A DNA stretch of 64,000 nucleotides from Takifugu bimaculatus (Eukaryota > Chordata > Actinopteri > Tetraodontiformes > Tetraodontidae): NCBI GenBank assembly GCA_004026145.2, contig CP034990.1, positions 5,763,976-5,827,975 on the forward strand, given 5' to 3'. The translations under genes were made by a program, and so were the position numbers. The notes under the pieces are model-generated. The model saw nothing but the letters and a program-made list of their open reading frames with translations, was not told the origin of the DNA and made no database searches. Positions 61,688 through 64,000 of this stretch are shown piece by piece (within the stretch, counting starts at the first letter, position 1; the number at the start of each line of letters is the position of its first letter).

Positions 61688-63106
61688 CTGCAGACACAAA
61701 GCAGATATGTTTTCCCCACAAGTCCAGACAGAAGATGGGCATCAGTTCTTGGACATCAGGGACCATCAGCTGGTTTTGAGTTTGCACTTTTCATCCTTTT
61801 CAGTGAGTGTAATTGTGCTTTCACACGTGTCGACCAGGACTTTTGTAACGTGGGGAATGACCTCCAGCTGAGAGCATGACTGTTTTTGTTCCTCCCTCAC
61901 ATATGTCATCGCGTGGGGCCAACATCATCGTTACACCTTTATGTGCGCCGGAAACACAGCGGGGTAAAACAATGCACAGCTTGAATGTCAGTGAGTCGAT
62001 GGTCAGCATTGTTGTTTTGTACTTTTTTGTCCAGTTTTGTCCCTTTTGCAAAGTTTACAAGCTCAGTGCAGATTAAACGACATCTGAGAGATAATTTAGC
62101 AAAGGCAGATGAAATCTGAGGCTAATCTGGAAAGATTGGCATTTACATTTGACTAGCTTGTCAAATTTATTGCTCCAGTGATGAGGCTACTAAGCGAAGG
62201 AGTCTCAAGGTTTTTCTTTTTAAAAAAAAAAAAAAATTATGTTAGCAAATAATGTTTCTGTGTCACGCTTAAACTCCTGACAACAGTTGAGGACGTGGAC
62301 GGCAGCTGTGATAAAGCTGAGAGCTGGAGAGCTTAGGAGTTTTAGCCAGTGCTAAAATAATTTAGTAAAGTTCATAATAAGTCCACTCAGTATGTGCCAC
62401 GCTGGCAATGTCACCATAAATAACTTTGTCTTCTTCTCAGCAGACAGCAGCAGTTTGCAGATATCGTAAGAGTGTCAGTGCGCTGCCATTTCTTATAAAA
62501 AAGCTGTGTCATATCACAAGACAAGCTGTAAATAAACAATCTCAGATCGGTGGGATTTCCCTGAGCACGACGTATTTCACATATGCCTTTGCTTTTCACG
62601 TCGTGTAGCTGCACATTTGAATTGTTGGAAAAAACAGGGAAAGATTTTTGCCCTTCAGAGATCAGTCTCTGTTGACAGGATGTCCAAAATGGCAGCGCTA
62701 ATGGCAGTAACCTCAACCTCATCAGGTATTTTAGCGGACGGCTTTCAATTGCTGGCGACCTGCGGCGTCCCGCTAATTTCCAAATGCCGCGACAACCTTT
62801 TCAGAGTGCCGAAACGACCTGACCCGAATCGGCTGCTTTCGCGCGGTGTGAAAAGGGCTTAAGTTTGTTAAGTTTGTCTTATTCTTAGTGAGCATAAACA
62901 ATGTGTGACTGCAGGGACATGTCTGTCTGTGTGGGCGAAAAGAAGAAGCCGTGTCTTATCTCTTCATTATAGAGGAATGGCGACTAATAAAGGGCTCCGT
63001 CAAGCAGCCATTCGCAGTACACTGGCTAATCACGAGCCCGTTGCAAACAGGCATGTGCTTGCAACAAAGACCCAAACCTCTTGTGCTGTGACACCGAGCA
63101 GCGGGG

Positions 63107-63291
63107 TTGAGAGATGAATAGAAATGAGGGGTCAAAAAAGAGAGGGAGATGAGAATGCCACAGAGGAGAAGATTAGTAGGCTTCAAAGAAAGACAGGGGA
63201 AGAGAGGTGTGACTAAGAAGAAGAGGAGCCGGAGAGTGAAATGAAAAGATAGAGGGGTGATGGATGGGGAAAGGAGAGGAGTAAAAACAGC
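63107..63291. repeat. Purine-rich tract (GA-rich)
   Basis: Nearly 190 nt dominated by A and G on the + strand, without a strict repeat unit. Confidence 0.8.
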
Positions 63292-64000
63292 TGAAAGCTC
63301 CGCTCGTCTGCAGCATCCATCAGCCCTTTCAACAAGCGCTGAAGACTAGACAGACAGCAAAATGACTCTCAAATCAGACCTCTCGCTGGTGTCACAGCTA
63401 ATGTGTTGTGCAAAGCAGGATTTCTGTCGGCGAAATGGGGAGGCCGCGGCCATGCCCACCTCCACGCGAATATACGACGTATGAAGAACGAAAAGTGTCT
63501 GCTCCCACGCTGGGATGGCGCCACGTACGGCTTCATGGGTGTTTTACATGCAAAACCTCCGCAGCTGAATGAGCATTAGCTAACCATATGACAAAGAATA
63601 GATGTACTTTGAGGCTAGTTTCAGTCTGTTTTTTACCTCTTGTGTCCTCTCAAAGTTAAAGAGCAAGCCAGGACCAATGTCAAAAGCTCATATATCTGGG
63701 GAAGCTTTCCCTGATTGCATTAACCTGTGTTGCCCTGTAAGACCTCTTAGATGAGTCCCTCTGGTGGCTTTTAAAGTAAAAAAAAAGCAGAGGGAGCTTT
63801 ATGGACACCACATCAACACGTGGGTACGATAACACCGAGTGTTTACCAGTCCTTCCATTTAAAGCTCTCACACTGACAGGGAGGGGATACAGTATAGATC
63901 TGTGGGCGAGCACAAAAGGAAGAGATTCCATTTTTGTAGTTCATTTACAGGCTGCTCTAAATGATCGCTACTTTACATATAATGAGGAGCTTACACTGCC

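Larger units (their letters stand above)
48369..64000 (+). other. Probable adamts18 intron 3 and uncertain sequence beyond an assembly gap
   Basis: I found no further adamts18 exon. Up to 55158 the sequence is intron-like: AT-rich stretches, short frames, and one unusually long open frame (49807-50721). Beyond the 100-N gap are microsatellites (56864-56921, 58748-58822 and 60781-60809), a CG/CA alternating tract (59568-59612), purine-rich tracts and one minus-strand exon-like block. Belonging to the same intron is likely but not proven past the gap. Confidence 0.5.

Noticed and set aside
1..64000. CRISPR arrays, bacterial operons, riboswitches
   Set aside because: The sequence is plainly vertebrate; the regular repeats are microsatellites, and no spacer-repeat structure is present.

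Overview
The window is vertebrate nuclear DNA, most likely from a teleost fish. Genes are split by GT-AG introns, some very short (67, 78 and 134 nt). CA/GT microsatellites are abundant. The interspersed repeats are of kinds typical of fish genomes: a Tc1-like transposase relic, a LINE 3' tail, a tRNA-type SINE with the 'ggtacccttgagcaaggca' core, and a 'ggactataagtcgc' inverted-repeat element. Protein identities were assigned by recognising the translated exons; no database search was run.

Region 1 (1-21.5 kb, + strand) is the 3' half of phkb, the beta regulatory subunit of phosphorylase b kinase. Seventeen successive exon positions, one of which has two alternative exons (14865-14955 and 17411-17501), run from 5147 to the stop at 20633-20635. 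With either alternative the reading frame stays open for 604 residues and ends in a CaaX-type tail (Cys-Ser-Val-Ser). The N-terminal half of the gene lies upstream of the window. A likely poly(A) signal is at 21499. Introns hold microsatellites, a LINE tail and a probable MITE.

Region 2 (21.5-46.2 kb) is about 25 kb of intergenic sequence: microsatellites, a SINE, an antisense LINE-type reverse-transcriptase relic (28.3-29.1 kb), a dead Tc1/mariner transposase (37.1-37.8 kb), a non-autonomous inverted-repeat element (38.76-39.29 kb), and one stretch (22.68-23.43 kb) with unusually open, exon-like frames that I could not identify.

Region 3 (46.2-64 kb) begins with a GC/CpG-rich promoter and the first three coding exons of adamts18 (+ strand; signal peptide and propeptide of a secreted ADAMTS metalloprotease, 166 codons). 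The rest of the window is probably its third intron. It is interrupted by a 100-N assembly gap (55159-55258), so continuity beyond the gap is not proven. Beyond the gap, an 80-bp exon-like block on the minus strand (61608-61687) belongs to a gene I cannot name.

The two identified genes work in unrelated processes: glycogen breakdown control inside the cell, and extracellular matrix proteolysis. No new multi-gene system was found. The most interesting biology is the mutually exclusive phkb exon pair, whose exclusivity is enforced by reading frame: skipping both exons or including both exons hits a stop codon.
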